Under the pieces are notes generated by a model. The model saw only the letters and a list, made by a program, of their open reading frames with translations. It was not told the origin of the DNA and ran no database searches. A stretch of 64,000 bases of DNA from Omphiscola glabra (lineage: Eukaryota > Mollusca > Gastropoda > Lymnaeidae): the NCBI GenBank assembly GCA_964017045.1, contig OZ024808.1, positions 10,446,284 to 10,510,283 on the forward strand. The letters are read 5' to 3'. Both the position numbers and the translations under genes were made by a program. Shown piece by piece: positions 51,600-62,740 of this stretch. Every line of letters starts with the position of its first letter. The stretch's first letter is position 1.

Positions 51600-52525
51600 G
51601 GGAGAAATTTCAAAGCAGGTTAGCAAAATTGGTAGTGAGTAAAACAAAGTTTGAACAAAGTTATGTCAAACGAAAGCAACAAAACAATGAACATGTTGGC
51701 AGGAAGCCTTCATCAGCGTACAGACAACAGAAAAAATGTGGCTAATGCCAAGAGATAGCACAGTGATTTCGTTTGCAAAACCCTGGTTCCAATAGGGTCA
51801 AAACCCTGGTTAGGGATACATTTAGTGTTCAGGTTAGGTGTAGGGATATTTTTGTTGTTGTTGGCATCCGTCCTTCAAAAGGTGACGATGGTATGGAATT
51901 CGCATGACGAATCCACAAGGCCTGGGATTATTCTTCTAGGATTATAAGCTGGTTCCCAACAGCAAATCGCCTCTCTCCACGCCGCTGGATAACCCCAAGG
52001 GAACATCATGTGGAGGATACAGCTTCGCACCGTCGCCGTCTCAGGATTTTTCAGAATGTTTCATTGTACCAATCTTGTCTGGCTTTCGGGACTCCATCTC
52101 AGAGTTTCCTTCTCTTAGATGAGTTGCCATCCAAGGTTAGCGAGTCCCATCCACCTGTTGTGCTGGTGATGTTTTGCTTGACTGGGCTTTGGCGGGGATT
52201 GAACTTCAGACCATCAACTTAAGATTTGCTCAGTTTAGACCACTCGGCAACCCAGCAGGGATATATTTAGGGTTCAAGTTAGGTTTAGGGATACATTTAG
52301 GAAATTTTCCTTATTTTTAAACGTTTTATTCTTGATTTTACGAGTCACTGCAATCAATTTGGCGGCCATGGTAAAAAACGCGGGGCTATCTCTTCGCATT
52401 TACCTAAAATTTTTAAAATAGCACTAAGCCAAACTGAGAAGTGTAAGTAGTATCCGTGAGGGCAGCAAAAGAATTGTAAATAATTGTGACAGAAAATAAG
52501 TAGGCTTAGTAGGTGAGAGATTAAA
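51600..52525. repeat. Dispersed repeat shared with 62525-62744, split by a MITE and a SINE
   Basis: ggttagcaaaattgg, acaaagtttgaacaaagtta, and ttggcaggaagccttcatc at 51617-51714 resume at about 52432 with aactgagaagtgtaagtagt, attgtgacagaaaataagta and gtgagagattaa. The copy at 62525 is continuous, so 51745-52430 is an insertion (a Merlin-family internal fragment with gggtcaaaaccctggttagg and ggcggccatggtaaaa). Confidence 0.75.
51850..52257 (-). mobile_element. tRNA-derived SINE with a different 3' tail (SINE copy 2)
   Basis: Minus strand: head gctgggttgccgagtggtc, B box gttcaatcc, body tggatgggactcgctaacc and ggcaactcatctaagagaag, all as in SINE copy 1. After this the sequences part: copy 2 ends catcgtcaccttttgaagg, acggatgcc and a CAA run. 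The direct repeat gggatat flanks it (51843-51849 and 52258-52264). Confidence 0.85.
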
Positions 52526-53214
52526 TAGGGAAATGGGAAAGAAAAGAGGAGAAGTTAGTCCTCTGCGATTAGTCATGACATGTTCGTGGTGGGGCTATTC
52601 ACAGCTAATTTTAGCGCAATTAATTAATTTTAAATTAAGCATGTCTGATTTTTAAAATACATGATGTATATTAAAGATCCTTTTAAAACCAACAAAAATA
52701 TAATTATATGATTAGATAATTATGGAAGACCTTTGTGCTAAAAGTACTAAACTTACAATTTTTTTTCAAATTTGTTAAAAATCTTAAGGTGATTTTTTAA
52801 AATAATTAATTATCTCATCTGAAATAGCTCTGATTTGATCAGTTATATATATAACTTGTTCATCTTTGACTCGGCTATCATTACATATTTTTGTATACTT
52901 TTTATATATTTTATTTTTTTAGTTATAAAATTATTCAAATAATATTGGAGAATTTATATTTTTTCATTTTAAGCAAAATTTTTACAAAACTTTCACAGTA
53001 TAAAGGAAAAAAAACTCCTTGCTATTAATTACTATTATAAAAGATTTAAAATTTATTTAAATAATATACTGCGTCATCTAATACAATTCATAGTCAAACA
53101 TGACAAAAATTCTATGAAAATTTCAAAAGTTGTCAATATTTTAAGAAAACCTATATTTTGTCTTCTTTTTCTAAAAAATGCAGCATAATATTTTAAATGT
53201 TAATTCTTCAATTT
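52526..53214. other. No gene recognised
   Basis: AT-rich, no domain or repeat seen. Confidence 0.35.
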
Positions 53215-53510
53215 TACTAAAATAAACTACCACAAATGACATCCGAATAGCATTGAGCTTAATGGTACCCGGGTGCAAATGGCGGCGCTGCATGTCCGGG
53301 TCCATTTTGACTAATGCTATTCTGATGTCATTTGTAGTAGTTTATTTTAGTTAAAATAAAGAATTAAGTTTACAAACATTTAGTACATTCAATTATCTTT
53401 CATTTGATACCTCATTTTGTCTTACAAGCCCAACAATAATATTTTAAATCGTTTTTTAATCCCAACCTCTCAATTCTGGTACCCGTGTACCTATAGGTGC
53501 AGCCTTTTCA
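53215..53510. repeat. Foldback-family copy 3 with both arms
   Basis: Arms aaataaactaccacaaatga plus catccgaatagcatt (53219-53253) and the inverted partner aatgctattctgatgtcat plus ttgtagtagtttatttt (53319-53354) enclose ggtacccgggtgcaaatgg. The right part continues as in the copy at 13512. Confidence 0.82.
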
Positions 53511-54184
53511 TATCTGGTTTAGCCAAGTGTACTGCAGAGAATTGAACACATTAATTAAATGTACCTAATAAGTCTCTTAATGATTAAACAAGACAAAATA
53601 TGAAAATGATCAAATTTTATAGACAAAAAGAATATTTGAACTTGATTATCTCAAAATGTGTATTTTGTGACTTAAGTACAGTAATTTTAGTACAAAGGTC
53701 TTCAATTAGAGAATAATAAATACATAAGTTATAGTATAGTCACCATTGTAGTGATTTAAAGTATTTAGTAGTTCCATAAGGTAAATAGGAAGTTTTTAAT
53801 TTAAATAATTTATTGGGCTAAAATAAGGGATTACCGGCTTGACCTTTTCAATCATAGATATTGAAACGCCACTCCATTACATATATGTTTTGCTAGATAA
53901 AATGAAAACATTTAAAAATTGATAATTATTTTTTTAAATTAAGAATTTAACAGGCACATACAAATAATTCTTGTTTCATCTATTATTAAATTGGAAGCGT
54001 TTTTTTTTTTCAAAACTAAATTTATGTGTGCTAAAATTTTGGCACTTCCCACCCGAAAGCTTTAAGGTTGCACCAAAATGCACCATTGCACTTTGAATTT
54101 CCCCCAACTGCCTTCAGCACTCTTAATTTTTGCTCCACCCTTACCTACGCTGATCAATATTACATCAGACCTGTTTACTCCTAC
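53511..54184. other. No gene recognised
   Basis: AT-rich non-coding sequence. Confidence 0.35.
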
Positions 54185-54470
54185 AATTTTGGTGTACTTG
54201 AGAGAAAACCTACAAATGTAATATTGTCCTGCTGCATGTACCCAAGTTCAAAATCAACTACACAAAAGGCATCATATTTCCCAGCAGCATATTCCCACAA
54301 TTTATTTTTAAAACAACATACTTGAAAGAAACACTCTAAATGTGATTTTTTTCCCCTCCTACAGTTTTTGTTCACAGATCACAGCAAACTATACGCAAAT
54401 GAAATCATAAAGGAAATATCTGAAGAAACTCAGTAACAATCAAACCTATAATTATGAATTAACAATAAAA
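54185..54470 (+). pseudogene. 3' remnant of another zinc-finger gene copy
   Basis: gtacttgagagaaaaccta, caaatgtaatattgtcctgc, acatacttgaaagaaacac and cacagatcacagcaaactat follow the same order as 40090-40290 downstream of gene 2. Fingers are out of frame and tga stands at the linker twice. It marks a lost tandem copy upstream of gene 3. Confidence 0.72.
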
Positions 54471-54519
54471 ACATGATCTTAATGTACGTTGAAAAACCTA
54501 GTGTATCTATCAGTGGATC

Positions 54520-55265
54520 CACATAACAACTTTGGGCTCAGTATATATCCAAAAGCTCCTGCAGACCCAGGGGTTGCAGGGCCCATAGGATAGCTCTGGT
54601 TGCTGGTTCTGCCAAACCTGTTTGAACTGGGTGAATCCTCTCCACTGCCTATATTGTTGAAACTTCAATAACCAGGCCTTGTATTTGTACTGTAATTGAC
54701 GTTTAATCGTCCCCGAAAAGCATGAAGATCCATTTTATCTTTTTTTAGGTACAGTGCCATCAATTAGTGATGTATGTATTTTTTTTATTGCCCCTTTTTA
54801 CTTTTTATAATTCCCAATAACCATTTTTTTTCTGATATGTATTATGGTACACAGAAAAACAAATTTAAAATTCATTCATTCTGATTGATAAGTTAAATAT
54901 TGTTACAAAGATAACACAGTATATTAGTATTATCAATGTAATGTAACACATTAGGAATAGTAGCTTATTTTGTGCTACAAACACAGTCCTAAAAATTTTA
55001 TTTAAAAAAGGGTTTTGATTTTAGGTCTAAGATTATTACAGCTTTTCCCAAATGATAGTTCGTTGGTGGAAAGGGTCTACAAGCCTAACATTGATGGTCT
55101 GTGCACCATGAATATATAAAGAAAATTTAATAAACAATCTTGCACCAGTCCCTTTTGCACTTTTGAAACTTATTCATCAGTTGGCAAATTTTAAATGTTT
55201 GTGAAATGCTTGAGTATCGCTCATTGTATTTTATATAATTGTTTTTTATTTTATTTGTATTTCAG
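54520..55265 (+). other. Upstream region of zinc-finger gene 3, conserved with gene 2
   Basis: Same block order as 37450-38341, ending in an acceptor (ttgtatttcag, 55255-55265). Contains cttgcaccagtcccttttgc where the gene 2 copy has a caccggtcc form. Confidence 0.6.
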
Positions 55266-55356
55266 ATAAATTTGGAGGAAACCAAAAAGGTTAAAAAGTA
55301 ATTATTACTGCACTTCATGAAGCTTTACTGTGACGACTGTTTCAAATGTGAAGACC

Positions 55357-57303
55357 ATGGAAAAATTAGATCAATTTAAATTTGATCCAAGTTTATTTCA
55401 AAATGATCGAGATGTTGTTCCAAAGGCAGAAAATGATTTTGACTTACATAAATCACTAAACAAAGAAGTAGTCAGTGAGATTAACCCACAACCAGTTCTT
55501 GTGGAAGACTCTGCAATACATCCTGATTTTTTGGAAGACTCAGCAATACATCCTGATTTTTTGGAAGACTCAGCAATACATCCTGATTTTTTGGAAGACT
55601 CTGCAATACATCCTGATTTTTTGGAAGACTCTGCAATACATCCTGATTTTCATAAAATACTAAAGGAAGAACAAGGTAATGGTCAATTTTCCTCAGCAGA
55701 TGTTATTGTCAAGTCAGAAATAGATACTGACTTCTATGAAATACAAAAGAAAGAAGTGGACAATGATGTTAATCCAACAGCAGATATAGGTGGCAACTAT
55801 ATTTGTAAGGAAATCAAACAGGAGTCAATATTTTATAGAACTCGAGAGTTTGAAACAAGTTCAAATTTAACACTGCACACTGCTACATGTGATCCCAACA
55901 TAATCTCAGATACAACATCTATATATAAATCTGAGTGTTGTCCTGGTAGTTCATTTTTGCCTGCTTGTAATAAGAAACCTGGCAAATCTGTAAAGCAAGA
56001 AACTGTGAAAGATTCAAATTCTCAATCCAATTTAGTAGTAATACTTGGACAAACACATGTCCCTGTATATAAAGGACATGATGCTGGACATTTAAGAATG
56101 TGTATTGGAGTAAAACCTTACAAATGTAATGTTTGTTTTGCCGCATTTACTTTAAAGTCAACTTTAGCTATACACAAAAGGAAACATACTGGAGAGAAAC
56201 CCTACAAATGTAATGTTTGTCCTTCTGCATTTACTAGTCAGTCACAATTAACTAGACACAAAAGACTACATACTGGAGAGAAACCCTATGAATGTAATGT
56301 TTGTTTTGCTACATTTACCCAAAAGTCTGGTTTAAATGTGCACAAAAGTCAACATACTGGTGAGAAACCCTACAAATGTGACATTTGTCCTGCTAAATTT
56401 ACAAAAAATTCAAATTTAATTGTGCACAAAAGGAAACATACCGGAGAGAAACCCTACAAATGTAATGTTTGTCCTTCTGCATTTATTAAACAGTCATATT
56501 TAACTATACACAAAAGACGACATACTGGAGATAAACCCTACGAATGTAATTTTTGTTTTGCTACATTTACCGAAAAATGTGGTTTAATTGTGCACAAAAG
56601 AATACATACTGGAGAGAAACCCTACAAATGTGACATTTGTCCTGCTGCATTTACCCAAAATAGAAATTTAATTATACACAAAGGGAAACATACTGGAGAG
56701 AAACCCTACAAATGTAATGTTTGTCCTGCTGCATTTAATATAGATTCAAGTTTAACAGTACACAAAAGATTACATACTGGAGAGAAGCCTTACAAATGTG
56801 ATATTTGCCTTGCTACATTTACCCAAAATTCAAATTTAGTTAAACACAAAATACAACATACTGGGGAGAAACCCTACAAATGTGATATTTGCCTTGCTAC
56901 ATTTACCCAAAATTCAAGTTTAACAGTACACAAAAGATTACATACTGGAGAGAAACCCCACAAATGTAATGTTTGTCTTGCTGCATTTACTTCAAATTCA
57001 CAATTAACTGTGCACAAAAGACAACATACTGGAGAGAAACCCTACAAATGTAATGTTTGTTTTGCTGCATTTACAACAAATCAAAATATAACTATACACA
57101 AAAGGAAACATACTGGAGAGAAACCCTACAAATGTAATGTTTGTCCTTCTGCATTTACTAATCAGTCATATTTAACTATACACAAAAGGAAACATACCGG
57201 AGAGAAACCCTACAAATGTAATGGTTGTCCTGCTGCATTTACTTCAAATTCACATTTAACTGTACACAAAAGACAACATACTGGTAAGAAAACCTACCAT
57301 TAG
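55357..57303 (+). CDS. C2H2 zinc-finger protein (gene 3 of three), 648 aa, 14 fingers
   Basis: ATG 55357 gives [15 protein letters not shown], as in gene 2; the in-frame stretch from 55330 has no ATG. The N-terminal 250 residues are about 85% like gene 2 but EDSAIHPDF is repeated five times instead of twice. VKSE, IKQE and VKQE motifs are conserved. From about residue 253 there are 14 consecutive canonical fingers (YKCNVCFAAFTLKSTLAIH to [19 protein letters not shown]) with TGEKPYKC linkers and no degenerate unit. Helix residues vary strongly between fingers, as expected for DNA-contact positions. The protein ends HTGKKTYH then TAG, i.e. in the middle of the linker to a fifteenth finger, where dispersed-repeat sequence begins. 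Expected nuclear DNA-binding regulator of unknown target. Confidence 0.9.
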   Translation: MEKLDQFKFDPSLFQNDRDVVPKAENDFDLHKSLNKEVVSEINPQPVLVEDSAIHPDFLEDSAIHPDFLEDSAIHPDFLEDSAIHPDFLEDSAIHPDFHKILKEEQGNGQFSSADVIVKSEIDTDFYEIQKKEVDNDVNPTADIGGNYICKEIKQESIFYRTREFETSSNLTLHTATCDPNIISDTTSIYKSECCPGSSFLPACNKKPGKSVKQETVKDSNSQSNLVVILGQTHVPVYKGHDAGHLRMCIGVKPYKCNVCFAAFTLKSTLAIHKRKHTGEKPYKCNVCPSAFTSQSQLTRHKRLHTGEKPYECNVCFATFTQKSGLNVHKSQHTGEKPYKCDICPAKFTKNSNLIVHKRKHTGEKPYKCNVCPSAFIKQSYLTIHKRRHTGDKPYECNFCFATFTEKCGLIVHKRIHTGEKPYKCDICPAAFTQNRNLIIHKGKHTGEKPYKCNVCPAAFNIDSSLTVHKRLHTGEKPYKCDICLATFTQNSNLVKHKIQHTGEKPYKCDICLATFTQNSSLTVHKRLHTGEKPHKCNVCLAAFTSNSQLTVHKRQHTGEKPYKCNVCFAAFTTNQNITIHKRKHTGEKPYKCNVCPSAFTNQSYLTIHKRKHTGEKPYKCNGCPAAFTSNSHLTVHKRQHTGKKTYH

Positions 57304-57403
57304 AGGATTAGAAACACTGGAGGTATATCATAATAAAAATGTATCTCATTCCTGGTACAAACATTTATGTGTAGGGCGTGGGAAGGGCTGACGGGGTGAT
57401 CCC
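57304..57403. repeat. Dispersed repeat abutting the end of zinc-finger gene 3
   Basis: gaaacactggaggtatatc to gggaagggctga repeats 49195-49278. Its boundary falls exactly where the zinc-finger homology stops. Confidence 0.72.
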
Positions 57404-57854
57404 TTATTTTGACGCATTTTATTATTTCTACAGAAATAAAATAAAAAATCAATTTTTAACTCATGGAACTACATTAAAACACTTCAGTGGCTGTTATAAC
57501 ATGTATGTATCGTTTTCCGATTGTTTTGTCATTGGTTTTAAACTGAAATTTTAATATAAAACATTTATTTACAGTGTCTGTCAATTTTTTGATTTGTTTT
57601 GGTCCATTTACCCGGTGAGCGGCCAGTTTTTTTGCCAGTCTCAGTCCAAATGTATTATTTATAAGGTTAAAGTAATGTAAAAATTTACTAAAAATAGTAG
57701 ACAATTATGTCAGATTCGGGGGCATCAGTTTACACTGGGGTGTAAGGACTGGACTCTCTCGAGCGTTGAAGGTCCCGTCGTGATGTCCAGACACCGTAGG
57801 CCGATTTAATGTGGAATGTGCCAGTATGAAGGTTAAAAATGTCACAGCTTGTTC

Positions 57855-57978
57855 AGGGGTCGCCTACAACCACCAGAAAAGCTTATTTCTGAAGTAGTAA
57901 TTTAATGGTTGGGGGTCACCACAACATGAGGAACTGTATTAAAGGGTCGTGTCATTAGGAAGATTGAGAACCACTGTT
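57855..57978 (-). mobile_element. SPIN-like hAT fragment, truncated
   Basis: Minus strand cagtggttctcaatcttcc to ggcgacccctga; the other terminus, still present in copy A, is lost. The adjacent 8-mer ttctaatg corresponds to ttttagtg in copy A. Confidence 0.75.
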
Positions 57979-58089
57979 CTAATGGATTTCCAACGTTTTG
58001 TTTTTATGAATCTGATTGGCATCACCCCCGCCACGATCTCTATTTCCCTCAGAGCGTGATCATAGGCATCACGTACGCTCCCCCCCCCC

Positions 58090-58093
<4 letters not shown>

Positions 58094-58122
<29 letters not shown>
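58094..58122. repeat. CT microsatellite in copy B
   Basis: About 15 CT units following a C/T tract, shorter than in copy A. Confidence 0.95.
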
Positions 58123-58125
<3 letters not shown>

Positions 58126-58808
58126 GTGCTCGAAGTATACGGATATCCCCTTAAAGTTGAAGCCATGGTGGGGAGGAGGGAGAGGATTTGGAGTTAATTA
58201 CCAAGGCAGCGGACACACACATCATCATTAACTTGTGAATAAAGTTATCTGATTAAAAGTGACCGGGACTTGGCATTATGTCACTACATCAAAGAATGAC
58301 AATGTAGGAGTTTCAGGGGTAATGTAAGCTGACCAGAGAAACCACGAAACAGTGGGCTAGGCAAAAGACGCCAAGCTCGGAGTCTCGACGTAATAGGATT
58401 CAACGGACACCAAAGAGCAACCGGTGTCCACGCCACCGATGGACAAGGGAACCAGAGGCATGGCTCGAGAACGTGGTGTTGATGTAACACTTTTGTTTAA
58501 CTAGGGCTGAAGTTGATCAATTAATAGCCGGGGTGGGGGGAGTTTGTGATAATGCGTCCACTTTTTTTTCAATTTATGGTGATGGAGAAATTGGGAGGGG
58601 GGATCGGCCATGAAATCGTGGGGTCAATACGTTGTCCGTGATTGGTCAGCTCTAAATTGAGCTCCCCTCCCCCTTTTTCTTATGCCAATGAGCTTAAGTT
58701 GACTGATTTGCGTTAAGTAAAATGAGGGTGAGGGCTGGTGATTATATATAATATAATAAGACGGACTCATTTAGCGTTATTAATGGTAGTGGGATCACTT
58801 TGTTGAAA

Positions 58809-59742
58809 ATGGCAGGACGACCAAGGTTAACCCGAATTCAAATTGTTGATCCAACGGAAATTTTAAATGATGCAGCAGTTCGGACTGAGATTTGGTTTAT
58901 GCGCACACTATGTGAAGCAACATATAATGTTAATACAACAATGGAATTTCTAGCAAGGCGCTCCCTTTTAAAGAACAAAATGGAATGCAACAATTGCAAT
59001 GTGGCTTGTAAGCTGGCTACCTACAATCAAGGTATTGACAAATAGATATGGATTGGAAGTGTTCAATTTGTGGTTTGAGGAAAAGTATACGAGATGGCTC
59101 ATTTTTTACCAGGAGCCATCTACCATTATCTAAACTAGTCATTCTCATTTACTGTTTCGCCAATGATTTTCCTCAAGATGCTACAAAGCATGAGTCACAA
59201 ATACAGAACCAAAACACGGTGATTGACTGGTTTAATTTTATTCGAGAGGATATAGGGATATATCTGAACCAGCATGCAACTCAGATTGGTGGCTTTGATG
59301 ATAATGGGGAGCCCATGGTGGTTGAGCTTGACGAATCCAAATATTTTCATAGGAAATACCATAGGAGCGTGGCGTCAAGGCCACTGGGTTTTTGGTGGAA
59401 TAGAAAGGTCCACTGGAAAATGCTTCTTAGTGGAAGTTTTAGACAGAACAGCTGGAAAACATTATCGTCCAACAGGTTTTGCCAGGGACACAAATAATAA
59501 CAGATGGATGGGCAGGCTATAGAAACATAGTGCAATTGTCCCATGGGATATTCATGCATTCAGATCCCAACGATCCAGAAGTGCACACACAAAACATAGA
59601 AAATCTGTGGATGCGCGCCAAACGTAAACTGAAAAGACAGTATGGAACAAGTGAGACATTGTTTCCATCATATTTAAAGGAGTTTCAGTTCCGTTGCAAT
59701 ATCACAAAGTTTAAGGTGTTCAACGAACTTTTGAACTACTAG
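58809..59742 (+). pseudogene. Second Merlin-type transposase, pseudogene (copy B)
   Basis: Same protein as at 32084 (MAGRPRLTRIQIVDPTEI). Here the 5' frame is longer (to GIDK, then a stop at 59042) and the T run at about 59103 is in frame, but frameshifts follow at about 59363 (a 2-bp loss in CACAGAGG-type sequence) and about 59460, and about 17 residues around VVVHERNF are missing. QNIENLWMRAKRKL and FKVFNELL are intact; the last residues are cut off by a deletion joining foldback sequence. The lesions differ from those in copy A, so the two copies decayed separately. Confidence 0.85.
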
Positions 59743-59965
59743 AAGTGAGAGGTTGGGATTAAAAAAAAGCTATTTTAATTATTTTCGATGGATTTGTAAG
59801 ACAAAATGAGGTATCAAATGAAAGATAATGGAATGAACTATACGTTTTTAAACTTAATTATTAATTCTTCAGTTTAACTAAAATAAACTACCACAAATGA
59901 CATCCGAATAGCATTAGTCAAAATGGACCCAGACACGCAGCGCAGCCATTCGGACCCAGGTACCA
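59739..59965. repeat. Foldback-family copy 4 (one arm)
   Basis: actagaagtgagaggttggg to atggacccagacacgcagcg, as at 33478. Confidence 0.8.
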
Positions 59966-60834
59966 TTACACTTTAAAGAAATCCACCCACCCCCGTGGAT
60001 ATCAAATTACTTAATTACTGCACCGTGTCAGAAACATTTCACTATAACATATGTTCTTAACCAGAGGTAAAAGTACCTCCCCAGCCCTGAGGTGTGGAAG
60101 ATCAGAAAATTGTATTCAGTGGCGTAGCTAGCAGGCTGCGGACCGCACCGGGTGACACCATCTCTGGGGGTGACAATAAGTTGGAAAATTGCGTAAATAC
60201 AGAGCATACACTGCTGTGTCTAACCGAATATCCATAAAACGAATACAGATGACACTTGCATTTTCCACCCATGTTACCAATCAAAGTGCGTGTTCTAGTT
60301 TTATTTAAATTTCAAGGTTGATTCGTCGGCAATTAGGTTACCTTATTATTAGATCAGATATACTCCGTTTTGAGAGCATTTACTAAGATATCCCCCCCCC
60401 CCTCAGAAATCCTCCGTTTTTAAAGCATTTACTAAGATATCCGCCCGCCCTCCCCCGCCGCGGTCAACCATTTTCGATCTATCCCACTTCATATTGTAGG
60501 CCCCCTAGTCCTAATTCTATTCTATGATTCCCATGTCCACATAAAATAATAATAAACGCCTTATTTATTGTAAAGAAATGTGTGAATTAATTGAAAAACC
60601 ATATATCTGAATATCCAATTTTATTAGTGAAACAAGACCTTTATTTCACAATAGTAAACCGATAAAAGATAACTAAAATATGTGAGACCTAAATATTTAA
60701 AATTGTTAGCCCACCACTTGACAAGAAATATCGGACACCTAGACATAATTAAAGTTAAAGTAATAAAATAAATAAAACATTTATTTTAATCTAGATACAT
60801 CCAATTGGGCAATTTTTATAAGCTATCTTTAAGG

Positions 60835-61020
60835 ACAGAAGAGTTCTCCACATTTTACCACAGTTTGTGTGTGTAAGTGAAAGCGCCACTGGAAAGCACA
60901 CAATGAATTAGTTTGGAAAAAGGCCAATTTACGCTTGACCTGCACCCAAAGTCCATCAATAGTATTTGTGTATATTTCTGGGTGAAAGGGTGTACGAAAT
61001 CTTGGGCATCTTTTAACATA
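60835..61020 (-). pseudogene. Third Merlin/ISXO2-type transposase fragment
   Basis: Minus-strand frame with HPEIYTNTIDGLWVQVKRKL, i.e. the third catalytic region (an acidic residue in NTIDG) of an ISXO2-like transposase, then VVKCGELFCP. It differs from both other transposases. Copy A keeps only its last about 25 bases. Confidence 0.7.
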
Positions 61021-61679
61021 TAGCACAAACACTTACAAAAATTGTTATTTTAAAAACAAAAATTAAGAATTTAACGGGTTCTTACAAATAGGGCACTTTT
61101 CATAGATTATTATTGTGTTTATTTGTGTTTTCTTCAAATTTGCTACTTGTGTAACACAGTTTCCTAAATAACATAGTTAAAAAAAATCTTAGCCTATAGT
61201 TATTAAAATGCCGACTGTTTTTTTTATCTTTTTTTTTTCAGAATAATAAACAACCCGCCCCGCCCATTTGCATGCATTTTTATTTTAATGATTTCTTTTT
61301 AGATGACAATCTTATAGTAGAAAGCTAAACGAAAGACTAAAAAGTTTGTGAAATAACATTTGGATTATCATTTCAATTTTTGTTTATCGTTGGGGACTAG
61401 TTGTAGAAAAAATTCTTCGTTGTATACCGTGTTTTCAGATTTATTTGTCCGCTGTTCTAAAAATAGTAGCATTACGTAGTGTGCTATGACGTTTTCCGGT
61501 CTGAGAAATGACAAGCCCTATGGCGCCGCGAAAGACAAAAGATTCATGAAAATGTACTTCTTTTGATCTTGTAAAATTTGTTAAATTGTTGTATTCCAAC
61601 AAAAAGATGGTATTTTAATTTTTAAAATACTTTTAATGGAGTTCCATGAGGTAAAAATTAATTGAGGGATAGATGGGTT

Positions 61680-62330
61680 ACCATAGTTGCATTGCATATG
61701 ATATTCCAATAATATTGTTTGTGTACACTAGTGTACAGTAATTACATATATTATTAATTTATTAATCAGAGTCAGCCGATCCCTAGATAATAAATAAATA
61801 CTGAACATGTTACATTATGTTAATATATTCATATACTATGACTATGAGATACATAAACTGTAAGCGTTGGACTGTGAATATTAAACTAGTCCGCCTATAC
61901 TTAACTAACTAGTAATAGAGTAGTAGACGTACTAGTATTACTATTTGATTCCGACTCAACAAAAAAAAAAAAGTCCGTTATATTGGTTAAACATCTCATA
62001 AAGCTCTGACTACTGTTACAAATAAACATAATAAATTAAATATAAAATTTACTTTTAATTAAAATAATAAGAAAAAAGTAAAATTCGATCCCGATCCAGT
62101 AACCTATTACATATGGTAAGGTTGCAAAGCGTCTATTCTACCACAAGATCAAACTGGTTCCTATAGAACAGCCTTATCTTAAAACTAGGTCAGTACTGAG
62201 AAGTAGGGTTTGTTACGGCGGTCATGTGACTTGGTCGCAAGACGTATAGCTCCCGCACTAAAAAGTCTGCCGCGCCGGACGTTTAGTGCAGGGGATAAAA
62301 AGTCAGGCGCGCCGGACGTGATAATAATTT
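61680..62330. mobile_element. Relative of the 35749-36633 TIR element, partly decayed
   Basis: agttgcattgcatatgatat, gatccctagataataaataa, cataaagctctgac and gtcatgtgacttggtcgc follow the order seen at 35870-36565. The right end is changed: gcgcgccggacgt appears as a direct duplicate at about 62272 and 62308. Terminal repeats are not intact. Confidence 0.6.
62085..62165 (-). pseudogene. tRNA-like sequence
   Basis: Minus strand has an A box (tggtagaatag), a loop-like gctttgcaacc and a B box-like gatcgaattt at tRNA spacing, reminiscent of tRNA-Ala(TGC). Stems are imperfect. It may be a SINE head or tRNA pseudogene. Confidence 0.3.
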
Positions 62331-62524
62331 TAAATAATACACAAGTAGACTTTTCACATGTTGTTGTACTGGTAAAGGCATGTGCCAAAACGTCTGCTTA
62401 TACTTATGAATTATTATGTAAAATTATTATTAAAGCTTAATATAATATTGAATTGATTGATACAGTACTGCAGATTGTTCTTATCTAATTAATCTATTTT
62501 AAAGTTATCGCAGTCTAAAGTCCA

Positions 62525-62740
62525 ACACTTTTATAATTAGCAAAATAGGAAATGAGTAAATCAAAGTTTGAACAAAGTAAGGTCGAACCTGAAAAAAGGA
62601 ACACAACAAAACAACGAACATGTCGGCATGAAGCCTTCATCGGCGAATAAAAACTTTTTTGCAATAGCGATTAGCTGAGAAGTATAATAAGTAGTATCCC
62701 ATTGCCAAAGAATTGTGACAGAAAATAAATAAGTGAGAGA
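62525..62740. repeat. Dispersed repeat hosting the piggyBac insertion
   Basis: ttagcaaaataggaaatgag, gtcggcatgaagccttcatc, attgtgacagaaaataaata and gtgagaga are shared with 51617-52520. Confidence 0.8.

Larger units (their letters stand above)
57404..61662. mobile_element. Composite repeat, copy B
   Basis: Collinear with 28868-34852 (copy A) but without the hAT and the 147-bp insertion. Keeps 655 bp (60864-61518) absent from copy A, and lacks the C terminus of the transposase pseudogene plus the Harbinger-like end present in copy A. Confidence 0.8.

Noticed and set aside
58016..58166. Arg-Glu repeat or Ser-Leu repeat proteins
   Set aside because: Frames arise from the CT microsatellite; same at 31269-31568.
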